A stretch of 64,000 nucleotides of DNA from Phycisphaeraceae bacterium (lineage in GTDB: Bacteria > Planctomycetota > Phycisphaerae > Phycisphaerales > UBA1924), in contig JACKHB010000002.1 of NCBI GenBank assembly GCA_020639195.1, forward strand, positions 124,001-188,000. The letters are read 5' to 3'. Both the position numbers and the translations under genes were made by a program. This document shows, piece after piece, positions 7,934-16,970 of this stretch. Under the pieces are notes generated by a model. It saw nothing but the letters and a program-made list of their open reading frames with translations, had not been told where the DNA came from and searched no databases. Each line of letters starts with the position of its first letter. The first letter of the stretch is position 1.

Positions 7934-10642
7934 TCATCCCGTGCTCTGCATCGCCGCGGCGATCCCGTTCAGGCTCGCCAGCAACGCCGCCTCCAGCACG
8001 GGATCGTCGTCCCCCCGCCTCGCCCGGCCCATCAATTCGATCTGGCACAGGTTCAGCGCATCGGTGTCCGGATTCCGCGCTCGGATCGAGTCACGGATCA
8101 CCGGCCGACGGTCCAGCAGGCCTTCGAACCCGCCGATCGACAGCACGAGGTCCCGAGTGCGCGAGAACTCCTCCTTCACCCGCGCGAACACCGGATCGTC
8201 GTCCACGGACGCAGCGCGCGCATAACGCTCGGCGATCAGCAGTCGCGCCCTCGCCATCTCCTGCTCCGCGTTGGCGATGATCGCTCCAAAGAACGGCCAC
8301 GAACGAGCCCACTGCCGAAAGCGGTCCAAGGCTCCGCCGTCCCTCTCGATCGCCGCCCGCAGCCCCATCCCGACCCCGTACCAGCCCGGCGCGGTCGCGC
8401 GGATCTGCGTCCACGCGAACACCCACGGAATCGCCCGCAATCGACCGAAGTCCGCGCCGCCCGGCGTCCGCATCACAGGGCGCGACGCCAGCGGCAGCCG
8501 GCTGATGTGCGCAATCGGCGTCGTTCGCATGTACCACGCCCAGAATCCCGGATCGTCGATCAACGATCGATACGCCTCCATCGACGCGCCCGAGACGAGT
8601 TCCATGATGTCATCGGCGCCATCCGGCGTGTCCGCGGCATCGCGCTGCGCCCCGTGCGTCGCCAGCATCATCGCGCTGATGATCTGCTCGAGGTGCCGAT
8701 GCGCAATCGCCGGCAACGCGTAGCGGAACGAGATGACCTCGCCCTGCTCCGTGAAGCGGATGCGTCCGGTGCGGCTCTCCCGCGGCGCCGCGAGGATCGC
8801 GCGGTTCGCCCGACCCCCGCCCCGGCCCACCGTCCCGCCGCGACCGTGGAACAGCCGCACCCGCACGCCGGCCCGCTCGCACGCGAGGCTCACCTCGCGC
8901 TGGGCCCGATGCAGCAGCCAGTTCGCGACCCAGTAGCCCCCGTCCTTGTTCGAGTCCGAGTAGCCGAGCATCACCTCCTGCAGGGTGCCGCGACGATCCA
9001 GGTGCGCCCGGTACACCGGCTCGGCCAGGAGCGCATCGAGCAGCCCCGAGGCCCGGCGCAGGTCGTCGATCGTCTCGAACAGCGGCGCGACATCCAGCCG
9101 GCTTACGCCCTCGCCCGAAGCGCCCGCCGGCAAGAACAGCCCCGCCTCCTTCGCCAGCAGCAGCGTCTCGAGCACGTCGCTCACGCGGTGCGTCATGCTC
9201 ACGACGTACGACCCGATCGAACCTGGCGCGTCCTCCATGGCCCCGGCCACGACAGACAGCGTGGCGAGCACCATGCTCGCCGGCTCGCCAAGCCGCACGC
9301 CGCGGGGAAGCAGCGGGCGCGCCGACGCCAGCTCGCGCCGCAGGAGTTCCAGCCGCGCCTCCTCCCCCATCGAGGCGTACGAGTCGCTCACCCCGGCCAC
9401 CCGAAGCAACTCATCCACCGCCGCCTCGTGCACGTCGCTGTGCTGGCGCACGTCAAGCGCCGCCAGGTGCATGCCAAACGTCCGCACCCGCGTCAGCAGT
9501 TCGCCCAGGCGACCGGTCTCGCCCAGGCGCTCGAGCCCGGCGCCGCGGAGCGATCGTTGCATGACCAGCAGGTCGGACTCGAACTCAGCGGCCCGATACG
9601 CGCTCGGATCATCGACGCACCGACGCAGCCGCCGGGCGATCTGCATCGCGCGCACGCGGTACGGCTCGTACCGCAGGTGCCTCATCGCGTGCTCGTCGAG
9701 CCCGCCGGCCGCCTCGATGGCCTCCAGCAGCTCGGGCGAAGCCGCACGCCGGCGCGTCGAGATGCTCAGGTCCTGGCGCAGCCGCTCCACGGCGTCGAGG
9801 TACCCCGCCACGGCCCCGGCCCGCTGCTCACGCAGCGCCGCGCGGGTGACCTCCGGGGTCACCCGCGGATTGCCGTCGCGATCCCCGCCGATCCACGACC
9901 GGAAACGCAGGATCGTGGGCAGCTCGGGCGCCGCCCCATCGAACCGCTCGCGGATCGCGCGGCGCAGATCCGCATAGAGCGTCGGCGTCACCTCCCAGAT
10001 CGAACCGCAGAGGTAGTGAACGCCGTTGCGAACCTCGTCCATCGCGTCCAGCCGCTCCGACCGGACGTCGTCGGTCATCGCCAGTTCCAGGAGCGCCCGG
10101 CGCAGCTCGCCCTCGGCCTCCTGCCGCTCGGCCGGCGTCGCGCGCGGATCATCGTGGCGCGCGACCGCGTCGGCGATGCGCCCCTGCTTGCGGAGCACCG
10201 CGCGTCGGCGGGCCTCGGTCGGGTGGGCCGTCAGCGTCGGTCCGATGTCCAGACGCGACAGCATCGCCCCGATCGACTCGAGCGTCGCCCCCCCGCGCGA
10301 CAGCGTGACGACCGCCTCGGCGATGGACTCCGCTCGCGGCGAGTCCGGCGTCGCGTGACACTCCCGCTCGCGGTTGATCGAGGCGATCGTGAGCTGCTCG
10401 GCCTTGTTGCGCAGATGGAAACGCATCGTCAGGATCTGGATCACCGCACGGATGCGCTGCACGGACAGCCCCGCCAGCACTCGCGCGGCCCCGTCGAGGT
10501 CGCCGGCGTCGGCTCCGTCCCGCGGCGCACACAGGTCGCGCAGCACACGCTCATCCGCGAGCGCTTCGGTCACCCCGGCCTCTCTGAGCTCCTCTTCCAG
10601 CAGCGCTTCCAGACGGCCCGCCGTGCCCACCGATCCCCGCAC
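7934..10642 (-). CDS. ppc: Phosphoenolpyruvate carboxylase
   Basis: 902 residues, full length for the bacterial enzyme, which adds bicarbonate to PEP to give oxaloacetate and replenish the TCA cycle. Start is GTG 10642 behind AAGGAGGAGG. Signature sequences are all present: LTAHPTEARRR with the catalytic histidine at about residue 140, FRSWIGGDRDGNPRVT, the GYSDSNKDGGYWVANW lysine motif, FHGRGGTVGRGGG (the catalytic glycine-rich loop), RAIPWVFAWTQIR, and the invariant C-terminus ending AAAMQSTG. It starts 18 bp after the stop of the Ser/Thr kinase gene on the same strand, with its Shine-Dalgarno in that gap, so the two are probably cotranscribed. The N-terminus lacks the serine motif that plant PEPC kinases phosphorylate in any recognisable form. 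Confidence 0.97.
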   Translation of the reverse strand: MRGSVGTAGRLEALLEEELREAGVTEALADERVLRDLCAPRDGADAGDLDGAARVLAGLSVQRIRAVIQILTMRFHLRNKAEQLTIASINRERECHATPDSPRAESIAEAVVTLSRGGATLESIGAMLSRLDIGPTLTAHPTEARRRAVLRKQGRIADAVARHDDPRATPAERQEAEGELRRALLELAMTDDVRSERLDAMDEVRNGVHYLCGSIWEVTPTLYADLRRAIRERFDGAAPELPTILRFRSWIGGDRDGNPRVTPEVTRAALREQRAGAVAGYLDAVERLRQDLSISTRRRAASPELLEAIEAAGGLDEHAMRHLRYEPYRVRAMQIARRLRRCVDDPSAYRAAEFESDLLVMQRSLRGAGLERLGETGRLGELLTRVRTFGMHLAALDVRQHSDVHEAAVDELLRVAGVSDSYASMGEEARLELLRRELASARPLLPRGVRLGEPASMVLATLSVVAGAMEDAPGSIGSYVVSMTHRVSDVLETLLLAKEAGLFLPAGASGEGVSRLDVAPLFETIDDLRRASGLLDALLAEPVYRAHLDRRGTLQEVMLGYSDSNKDGGYWVANWLLHRAQREVSLACERAGVRVRLFHGRGGTVGRGGGRANRAILAAPRESRTGRIRFTEQGEVISFRYALPAIAHRHLEQIISAMMLATHGAQRDAADTPDGADDIMELVSGASMEAYRSLIDDPGFWAWYMRTTPIAHISRLPLASRPVMRTPGGADFGRLRAIPWVFAWTQIRATAPGWYGVGMGLRAAIERDGGALDRFRQWARSWPFFGAIIANAEQEMARARLLIAERYARAASVDDDPVFARVKEEFSRTRDLVLSIGGFEGLLDRRPVIRDSIRARNPDTDALNLCQIELMGRARRGDDDPVLEAALLASLNGIAAAMQSTG

Positions 10643-10660
10643 GCCTCCTCCTTCCGTGGA

Positions 10661-13339
10661 TCAGGGTTCTCGAAGTGCGTTGGTGATCACGTGCAACCGT
10701 TTCTCCCGCGTCTCCCAGGGCGCAAGCTGCACGATCGCGATGCGCCCGTCCGGCGCGACGCTGTAGTAGTCCATCTGTCCGAACGCCGGATCCTCGCTGA
10801 TCAAGGCCGCGGGGCCGAGCGTCACCAAGCCCCCCTCGTCCACGCCGAGCGCCACGCGGTTCAGCCGATCGCGCGAATCCTTGAAATAGATGGTCGAGCC
10901 ATCGGGCGACCACTCCGGCTGGTCCCCGCCGTCGCGCGAGGTCACCTGGACCTCGGCTCCCGATCCATCGATCCGGCGGAGATAGACGTGCTCGGTCCTC
11001 GTCCGAAACGACGAGTACAACAACCACTCGCCATCGGGGGACACCCGCCCCTCGTACGACAGGGTCTCGACGACCGGCTCGAGCGAGTCGGGCGAGTCGA
11101 AGTGGAACGCGGCGAGCGTCCAGTCGCTTCCAACAAGCCGACTCACCAGCACGCCGCGACCGTCTGGAAGCCACGAACTCAGGCCGATGCGTTCGTTCGG
11201 AGGCACGGGGTAGGTATCGACGACTCTGCCGGTCGGATCGACGATCACGATCTCGGCTTCAAGCCCCTGCGACCTCCAGAACGCGATCCGAGAGCCATCG
11301 CGATTCCAGATGGGCGTCCACACCTCGCCCTCCTGCCCGCGGTTCAGCGGCGCCCGCGTGCCCTGCTCGACGTCGTAGCACCACAGTTCCGCGGCGCGGC
11401 GAAGAGTGGTGGTGACGAGCCGGCGTCCGTCGGGGCTCAGTCGCGCGCCCTCCATGAACGCGTCGGGGTCGACCGCCATGGGCAGGACGGCGCCATCGGG
11501 CTCGATCCACGCGAGCCGTCGCCCCTCGCCCCGCCGGGAGCCCGGGACGTAGACGAGCGTGCCCGAGGTCGACAGGGCGTACTGCGCTTGCCCGCTCCAC
11601 GTCCCGGAGGAGACGCCGGGTATCAGCAAGCGCTCATCTCCCGTGAGCCTGTGCGTCTGCGGGTCCCACGGCGCGGTCAGCAGGGCGCCATCTCGCAGGA
11701 ACACGAGGTCGGTCCCGGCGACCTGCGGATGCGCGGCCCGATCCGCAACCTCGACGACCTCGCCGCCGGGCACGCTGATCCAGACGATCTTGTAGTCCTC
11801 GACCGAGTCGTCCGTGTATCCGCCCGCGAGCAGGCCTCCGGGCGCAGGCGCGAGGACTTCGATGCCACGCAGGCCGAACATCGGCGTGTCTCGCACGGAC
11901 TTGAAGGGCTCGGGCGTCCCTCCAGTGGCGGGAACGATGAACAGACGCTCGGCGAGGTCGTCGCGAAAGACGATGTGCCCCGAGTCGGTCCAGACCCATG
12001 CCCTGCAGGAGGTGCGGAGTGTCTCGAAGATCGTCTGCTTGGGTCCACCGTCGAGCGGCACGCGGACGAGCCGATCAAAGCCGTCGAGCACGGCGAGCCA
12101 TCGGCCGTCGGGAGAGAAGACCGGCCCCCGGGCGGACTCGAGTCCAGTGATCTCGCGCGAGTTGAGTGAGCCGAGATCTCGGACGAACAGGCGGCCATCG
12201 TCACGGTCGCCCAGGCCCACAAACGCGATCGTGCGCCCGTCGGGCGAGATTCCAAACGGAGAACCAAGGAGCTCGACGCCCGGGATCGCGACGCCCTCGG
12301 GGGTGTCGAGGATGAAGGCGAGTCGCGTGTCCGGCGAGGAGCCTTGCGACGCTGCGGGCCGCGCCCGGCCCGCGAGCACCCAGCCGAGCGCCCCGCCCAC
12401 GGCGATCAGCGCCAACGAGAGCACCCCCAGCGCGACCCACGGCAGCCTGCGGGAGATCGGCTGGTTCGCGTCGTCGGCGGGCGACTCGCGTGCCTCCTGG
12501 AGTTCGATGCGGATGTCGCCCATGTCGCGCCAGCGGCGATCGCGGTCGCGTCGGAGGCAGCGCTCGATGACGTCGTGGGCGCGGCGGGGAACGTCGCGTG
12601 GCAGGGCCTCGAGGTCCGGTGAGCCGGCGATGACCTTGGCCATGGCGTCGGCGACGGTCTCGCCTGCGAACGGGCCCACGCCGGTGAGCATCTCGTAGAG
12701 AAGGATGCCGAAGGAAAAGACATCGGTGCGCCGATCGACCGGTTTGCCGCGGGCCTGCTCGGGGCTCATGTAGCCGGCGGTGCCGAGAATGACGCCGGGC
12801 ATGGTCGGGCTCTGGCCCTGTCCGGCGATGGTCGGCGAGTTGGGCAGCGCCGTGGCGGACGGTTCCACCGAGCGGGCCAGCCCGAAGTCGAGCACCTTGG
12901 CGTGCTCTTCGGGGGTGAGCATGACGTTGCCGGGCTTCAGGTCGCGATGGATCACGCCCCGGTCGTGGGCCGCTTCGAGAGCGCCGGCGATCTCGCACGC
13001 GAGGCGGAGGGCATCGTCGGCGGGGATCGGGCCTCGGCCGAGGCGCGAGGCGAGCGTCTCGCCCTGGATGTACTCGAGCACGAGATGGGTCGCGCCGTCG
13101 GTCTCTTCGAGGCCGTAGATCGAGGCGATCGACGGGTGGTTCAGCGAGGCGAGGACCCTGGCCTCGCGCTCGAAGCGGGCGCGCCGCTCGGGGTCGTCGA
13201 GGAATTCGCGCGGCAGGGCCTTGATGGCGACGGGACGATCGAGGCGCGAATCGCGGGCGAGGTAGACCACGCCCATGCCGCCCCGACCGAGTTCGCGCTC
13301 GATGCGATACGGCCCGAGGGTGGTCGGCTCGCCGCCCAT
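10661..13339 (-). CDS. Transmembrane Ser/Thr protein kinase with TolB-like beta-propeller
   Basis: 892 residues. Residues 10-280 are a Hanks-type kinase domain with intact catalytic residues: P-loop LGRGGMGVVYLA, VAIK lysine at 40, HRDLKPGN at 131-138, DFG at 151-153, and YMSPEQARG in the activation segment. One hydrophobic segment follows (WVALGVLSLALIAVGGALGWVLAG), then a C-terminal six-bladed-type propeller with repeated blades (ISPDGRTIAFVGLG, FSPDGRWLAVLDG, LSPDGRRLVTTTL, WNRDGSRIAFWRS, VSPDGEWLLYSSF, WSPDGSTIYFKDS). The topology suggests that an outside propeller senses a ligand and an inner kinase signals. Kinase-propeller fusions are common in planctomycetes and acidobacteria. It is the likely first gene of a kinase-ppc transcription unit; ATG 13339 faces the DUF1428 gene across 71 bp. 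Confidence 0.93.
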   Translation of the reverse strand: MGGEPTTLGPYRIERELGRGGMGVVYLARDSRLDRPVAIKALPREFLDDPERRARFEREARVLASLNHPSIASIYGLEETDGATHLVLEYIQGETLASRLGRGPIPADDALRLACEIAGALEAAHDRGVIHRDLKPGNVMLTPEEHAKVLDFGLARSVEPSATALPNSPTIAGQGQSPTMPGVILGTAGYMSPEQARGKPVDRRTDVFSFGILLYEMLTGVGPFAGETVADAMAKVIAGSPDLEALPRDVPRRAHDVIERCLRRDRDRRWRDMGDIRIELQEARESPADDANQPISRRLPWVALGVLSLALIAVGGALGWVLAGRARPAASQGSSPDTRLAFILDTPEGVAIPGVELLGSPFGISPDGRTIAFVGLGDRDDGRLFVRDLGSLNSREITGLESARGPVFSPDGRWLAVLDGFDRLVRVPLDGGPKQTIFETLRTSCRAWVWTDSGHIVFRDDLAERLFIVPATGGTPEPFKSVRDTPMFGLRGIEVLAPAPGGLLAGGYTDDSVEDYKIVWISVPGGEVVEVADRAAHPQVAGTDLVFLRDGALLTAPWDPQTHRLTGDERLLIPGVSSGTWSGQAQYALSTSGTLVYVPGSRRGEGRRLAWIEPDGAVLPMAVDPDAFMEGARLSPDGRRLVTTTLRRAAELWCYDVEQGTRAPLNRGQEGEVWTPIWNRDGSRIAFWRSQGLEAEIVIVDPTGRVVDTYPVPPNERIGLSSWLPDGRGVLVSRLVGSDWTLAAFHFDSPDSLEPVVETLSYEGRVSPDGEWLLYSSFRTRTEHVYLRRIDGSGAEVQVTSRDGGDQPEWSPDGSTIYFKDSRDRLNRVALGVDEGGLVTLGPAALISEDPAFGQMDYYSVAPDGRIAIVQLAPWETREKRLHVITNALREP

Positions 13340-13410
13340 GGGTCGAGTCTAGTGCGAGGGCGGGGCGTCGTCGGGAGCGGGTATGCTGCGGGCAACCCGG
13401 AGGAGTACCG

Positions 13411-13782
13411 ATGCCCAAGTACGTCGATGGCTTTCTGCTGCCCGTGCCCACCAAGAACCTGGACGCCTATCGGCGAATTTCCAGGGCGGCGGGCAAGATC
13501 TGGATCGAGCACGGCGCGCTGGAGTACCGCGAGTGCGTGGGCGACGACCTGGACATCAAGGGCATGCTGTCGTTCTCCAAGGTGGCCAAGTGCAAGCCGG
13601 GCGAGACGGTGATGTTCTCGTGGATCGCGTACAAGTCGCGGGCGCACCGGGATCGCGTGAATGCGAAGGTGATGAAGGACGAGCGGCTGATGAAGATCTG
13701 CGGGACGGACATGCCGTTTGACGTCAAGAAGATGGGGTACGGCGGGTTCAAGGCGATCGTGGACCTGGCGGCGGCTGATTGA
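13411..13782 (+). CDS. DUF1428 family protein
   Basis: 123 residues from ATG 13411, preceded by GGAGGAG. The sequence MPKYVDGFLLPVPTKNLDAY, KIWIEHGALEYRECVGDDLD and a SFSKVAKCKPGETVMFSWI block followed by VMKDERLMK are diagnostic of the DUF1428 family, a dimeric alpha+beta-barrel fold (ferredoxin-like, ABM-type) also found in Proteobacteria. The biochemical role of the family is not established. It stands alone on the plus strand; its last 35 bases overlap the 3' end of the convergent GNAT gene. Confidence 0.9.
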   Translation: MPKYVDGFLLPVPTKNLDAYRRISRAAGKIWIEHGALEYRECVGDDLDIKGMLSFSKVAKCKPGETVMFSWIAYKSRAHRDRVNAKVMKDERLMKICGTDMPFDVKKMGYGGFKAIVDLAAAD

Positions 13783-14305
13783 GGTCGCGGTCGAGCAGCA
13801 GTTGCATGTGCACCTCGTCGTGCCGTTGCCCGTCCACGCACACAACGCCGGGCTCGGTGCCCCACGCGACAAAGCCCAGGCGCTCGTAGAGGCGGATGGC
13901 CTCGTGCTGACCGACGCCGGCGCTGAGGCTGATGCGGTCGATGCCGGGCCAGGCTCGGGCAAGGTCGATGGCGCCGCGCATGACGGCGATGCCCAGGCCT
14001 CGTCCGCGTTGGGCAGGCTGGGTCCAGACGCCGAAGATCCATGCGCGGTGCGCCATCTTGCGATGGCGGTCGCGGTAGAGCCCCGCCGCGGCGACGAGGT
14101 CGGCATCGACGAAACCACCGACGACGGCCTGGTCGTCGGCCTCAAGCATGGCGCGGACGGCCTGCGGGTCGCGGATGCGGTCGTCCTCGGGAGATGAGGC
14201 GAAAGCGCGGGGTGCGTCGATCAGCATGGCGCGGCGGAGCGCCTGGTAGGCGGGGGCGTCCATCGGCGTGAGCCGGCGGACGCTGAGAGTCGATGCGCCG
14301 GTCAC
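13748..14305 (-). CDS. GNAT-family N-acetyltransferase
   Basis: 185 residues. The start is GTG 14305, overlapping the stop of the MmcQ/YjbR gene in a GTGA tetramer, which argues for translational coupling. Domain order is normal: LSVRRLTPMDAPAYQALRRA, VGGFVDADLVAAAGLYRDRH, the acetyl-CoA loop WTQPAQRGRGLGIAVMRGA and the C-terminal EAIRLYERLGFVAWGTEPG. The last part (VDGQRHDEVHMQLLL) resembles the ending of acetyltransferases acting on small amines or ribosomal-protein termini, but the substrate is not identifiable. It is the last gene of a probable minus-strand group that also holds the MmcQ/YjbR protein and the desaturase. Confidence 0.85.
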   Translation of the reverse strand: MTGASTLSVRRLTPMDAPAYQALRRAMLIDAPRAFASSPEDDRIRDPQAVRAMLEADDQAVVGGFVDADLVAAAGLYRDRHRKMAHRAWIFGVWTQPAQRGRGLGIAVMRGAIDLARAWPGIDRISLSAGVGQHEAIRLYERLGFVAWGTEPGVVCVDGQRHDEVHMQLLLDRDLNQPPPGPRSP

Positions 14306-14661
14306 GGAACGGCCCTCTCGCTGTGATCGTGTTGCTTCAGCAGCGCCCGCGGCGCGGTGTTGCGCCAGGCGAGCTCGACGAAGGGGCGCAGCGCGGCGAC
14401 TCGCGCAGCGCGCAGGTCAACTCGGGTGCAGCCCCTCGTGCCCCAGGCGCCGGGGATGGGCTCGAAGACGGCGGGCGAATCGTCGCAGGCTCGTTCCTGC
14501 TGTTCGGGCGTGAGCTTGAGCATGCCCCACGAGCGATCCTCACGCTCGAAGATGGTGGCGAAGATCCGGCCGCCGACGCGAAAGTCGGGGTGGCCCATGT
14601 GCTCGCGCTCCTGGGCGCCGGGCATGGAGAGGAGCAGGCGTCGATAGGATTCTTCGGTCAT
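14302..14661 (-). CDS. MmcQ/YjbR family DNA-binding-like protein
   Basis: 119 residues from ATG 14661; a longer frame to 14838 would run into the desaturase gene. The pattern SYRRLLLSMPGAQEREHMG, then HPDFRVGGRIFATIFERED and LTPEQQERACDDSPAVFEPI is that of the MmcQ/YjbR family (CyaY-like alpha/beta fold, one double-wing DNA-binding-like domain). The function of these proteins is unproven. The C-terminal ELAWRNTAPRALLKQHD is also typical. Its stop overlaps the GTG start of the downstream GNAT gene and its start is 26 bp from the desaturase stop, so it is likely part of an operon. Confidence 0.85.
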   Translation of the reverse strand: MTEESYRRLLLSMPGAQEREHMGHPDFRVGGRIFATIFEREDRSWGMLKLTPEQQERACDDSPAVFEPIPGAWGTRGCTRVDLRAARVAALRPFVELAWRNTAPRALLKQHDHSERAVP

Positions 14662-14687
14662 GGAGTGCCGCTCGGGCCCCCGATGGA

Positions 14688-15704
14688 TCAGGAATCCGGC
14701 GTGTTGGTGGCGCCGGAACCGACGGTCGATCGCCGGCGCTTCGAAGCGATCCTTGGCTTGTCGGGGCGGCGGATGTCCTTGGCAAGACCCAGGGCGCGCA
14801 TCGCGAGGATCAAGAGGTAGCTGACATCCAGTTCCCACCAGCGCAGGCCGTGGCGCGCACTGGTGGGGAATGCGTGGTGGTTGTTGTGCCAGCCCTCACC
14901 CAAGCCGAGGATTCCAACGACCGGGTTGTTTCGGCTGTGGTCGTGGGTCTCGAAGGGACGCGATCCCCAGAGGTGGCAGACGGAGTTGACGCTCCAGGTG
15001 ATGTGATGGACGAGCAGCACACGCACGAGACCTCCCCAGAGGAATCCCAGGAGCAGGCCGATCCACGACATGGTGATGAGCGCGCCCAGGACAGCGGGAA
15101 TGAGCAGCCCCGCGAGCACCCACATGTGGAAGTGGCGATCGCAGCGGACGAGCGCCTCGTCCAGCCTCAGGTCGCGGGCGTATTTGCCCAGGCCCTTGGA
15201 GGGCGGCGCGAAGAGCCAGCCGACGTGGGCGTGGTAGGCGCCCTTGAGCGTTTCCCAGAGTCCTTCGCGCCACGATCCATCGGCCGAAACGTGGGGCGAG
15301 TGCGGGTCGCCCATCGAGTCGGAGTGCTGATGGTGGCGGCGGTGCTCGGCGCACCAGCGGATGACGGGGCCCTGCACGGCCATCGAGCCCGCCGCGGCCA
15401 GCGCGTAGCGAACCGGGCACGGCGTGGTGAACGACCTGTGGGTGCAGAGGCGATGGAATCCGACCGTGACGCCGAAGGCGGTGACAAGCGACATGCCGAG
15501 CAGTATGTAGAGGTAAGCGGCTGAGAAGGCGACGCCCCAGAGCAGCACGATCGCGATGACGAGGCCGGCGAACGGGATGAGCACCGCACCCAGGTTGATG
15601 ATTCGGAGCTTGCGTTCTCCGGGAGAGATGGCGCGGTGGACGCGCGCGGACGGGTTGAGGGCATGATCGGCGATCGAAGCCGGACTGTGTGCTTGTGCGG
15701 ACAT
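14688..15704 (-). CDS. Membrane fatty acid desaturase (acyl-CoA delta-9 type)
   Basis: 338 residues from ATG 15704, chosen for AGGGAG seven bases upstream. The three histidine clusters that bind the di-iron centre are present in order: HRLCTH, HRRHHQHSD and HNNHHAFP. Four membrane segments surround them (LIPFAGLVIAIVLLWGVAF, YLYILLGMSLVTAFG, LAGLLIPAVLGALITMSWIG, LLLGFLWGGLVRVLLV). The enzyme would insert a cis double bond into saturated acyl chains using oxygen, implying aerobic adjustment of membrane fluidity. The C-terminal tail is basic and short. A hypothetical gene lies 208 bp upstream on the same strand and MmcQ/YjbR 26 bp downstream. No partner ferredoxin or reductase gene is visible. 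Confidence 0.92.
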   Translation of the reverse strand: MSAQAHSPASIADHALNPSARVHRAISPGERKLRIINLGAVLIPFAGLVIAIVLLWGVAFSAAYLYILLGMSLVTAFGVTVGFHRLCTHRSFTTPCPVRYALAAAGSMAVQGPVIRWCAEHRRHHQHSDSMGDPHSPHVSADGSWREGLWETLKGAYHAHVGWLFAPPSKGLGKYARDLRLDEALVRCDRHFHMWVLAGLLIPAVLGALITMSWIGLLLGFLWGGLVRVLLVHHITWSVNSVCHLWGSRPFETHDHSRNNPVVGILGLGEGWHNNHHAFPTSARHGLRWWELDVSYLLILAMRALGLAKDIRRPDKPRIASKRRRSTVGSGATNTPDS

Positions 15705-15912
15705 CACTGCGCTCCCTTCGCATGCGAGGCCAATGCCGAACATGCGGGGCGCGACGTCCCTTGCCGCGACGAGTGTTCGCTCTTCGCACTGTAGCGGATC
15801 GCCCGAGTGCGCGTCGGATCGACGCATCGGAATCCTGATGGTCGAATTGAGAAATTGTCCTGCGTTTTGAGACATTTGTTCGCGCGCGGGCGCGGGACGC
15901 CGCGATGGAAGA

Positions 15913-16752
15913 CTACCCCGTGTCGATCGACGGGTCGGTGTCGATCGAGTTCGCAGGAACGAATGACGCCGACGCTCCATCGCTGCCGGCCGATCCGGGA
16001 TCGAGCGTGCGCTCGTGAAGGGCGGCCAGAACCCGTGCGATGGCATCGTCGATGGCGCTGAGTGCGGTGCGGGTGGTGTCGGAGGGAGATCGACCGGGCG
16101 CATCGACAGGTGCGAGCAGGCGCGCATGGCCATGCGAGGGCCCGGGGCGCGGGTCGAAGCACGAGGAGTTCGAGTTCCCGTCTGGGCCTGGAACCGGAGC
16201 CGTCTGCGCGGACTCGACACGGGCGTGGGCTCGTGAGCGAGGTGGGCGCGGGGGATTGGGGAGGGGAGTGCGGAGCAGGGCGGTGGCGATGAGGCGCAGT
16301 TCCTTGAGCGAACCGGCGGCACGGGCCGGCTCGGACGGGGATGCGTCGGCGCGGGCGCCGGGAGGATCGGAGCACGGGCCACTCGCTGCGCTGGCTGCGC
16401 GCTGCGCACGGGTGAGCGCGGGGAGCGTGCGGAGGAGTTCGAGGCCCTCGCGTCGGGCGGCGCGGCTGGATTGCTCGTCGAGGAAGTCGTCGAGGGCGCG
16501 GCGGGCTTCGATGTAGCCCTGGATGTGGGGCTGGGCGAACCAGAGGGGGAGGTCGAGTTCGTCGAGGCCCGCGGCCGTGAGGGCTTCGAGCAGCGAGGGA
16601 CAAGCGACCGGCTCGGATGCTGGGGCAAGATGGTCGATCGGATCGGAGCGCGGCCGAGGCGCTGCGCTCGCCGGGCCCGGCACGCGAGTGAGCAGGGCGC
16701 GCAGGATGGCGCGGTCGTCGTCGGAGAGGGGGATGGCGGACTCGATGGGCAT
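15913..16752 (-). CDS. Hypothetical protein with low-complexity C-terminal half
   Basis: 279 residues; I do not recognise a family. The first 115 residues look structured and helical (LSDDDRAILRALLTRVPG, LLEALTAAGLDELDLPLWF, YIEARRALDDFLDEQSSRAA, GLELLRTLPALTRAQRAA). The remainder is rich in Ser, Pro, Ala and Arg and probably disordered, except for a short helix (AIDDAIARVLAALHERTLD). No signal peptide and no membrane segment, so it is likely cytoplasmic. GGTAGAGATG precedes the start, a weak Shine-Dalgarno. The coding frame has the strong G/C third-position bias of neighbouring genes. It stands apart from the desaturase by 208 bp. Confidence 0.55.
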   Translation of the reverse strand: MPIESAIPLSDDDRAILRALLTRVPGPASAAPRPRSDPIDHLAPASEPVACPSLLEALTAAGLDELDLPLWFAQPHIQGYIEARRALDDFLDEQSSRAARREGLELLRTLPALTRAQRAASAASGPCSDPPGARADASPSEPARAAGSLKELRLIATALLRTPLPNPPRPPRSRAHARVESAQTAPVPGPDGNSNSSCFDPRPGPSHGHARLLAPVDAPGRSPSDTTRTALSAIDDAIARVLAALHERTLDPGSAGSDGASASFVPANSIDTDPSIDTG

Positions 16753-16857
16753 CTCTACCCATGGGCGGGTTCTTCGTCAGCGCGCGCGCGCCGGAGGGGT
16801 GTTGCGCGCGAGCGTGCGCGCAAGTCTCTGGGGCGCATGGCGTAAGATTTTCTGCGG

Positions 16858-16874
16858 GAATCTCTGAGAATCTC
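16858..16874. repeat. Short direct repeat GAATCTC-TGA-GAATCTC
   Basis: Two copies of GAATCTC spaced 10 bp start to start, one helical turn, sit in the 218-bp gap upstream of the hypothetical gene at 15913-16752. This spacing is seen in binding sites for activators that contact one DNA face, including some two-component regulators. No other promoter element in the gap is convincing. Confidence 0.25.
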
Positions 16875-16970
16875 AAAGGCAGGGGCGCCGGCGCGCGCGC
16901 ATTCTGAAGCATGGGGGTCTGGGCAAGCGGATCGGGGGTCCGGGCGGTCAGCGCGCCGCCGACTCTCCCG

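Noticed and set aside
8507..12169. Plus-strand open frame of 1220 codons
   Set aside because: It is antisense to ppc and the kinase gene, is rich in Arg/His/Gln/Pro without any domain, and arises from the GC bias of third positions on the opposite strand.
16784..16798. GCGCGCGC tract near the hypothetical gene as a regulatory Z-DNA element
   Set aside because: Short alternating GC runs are expected at this base composition.
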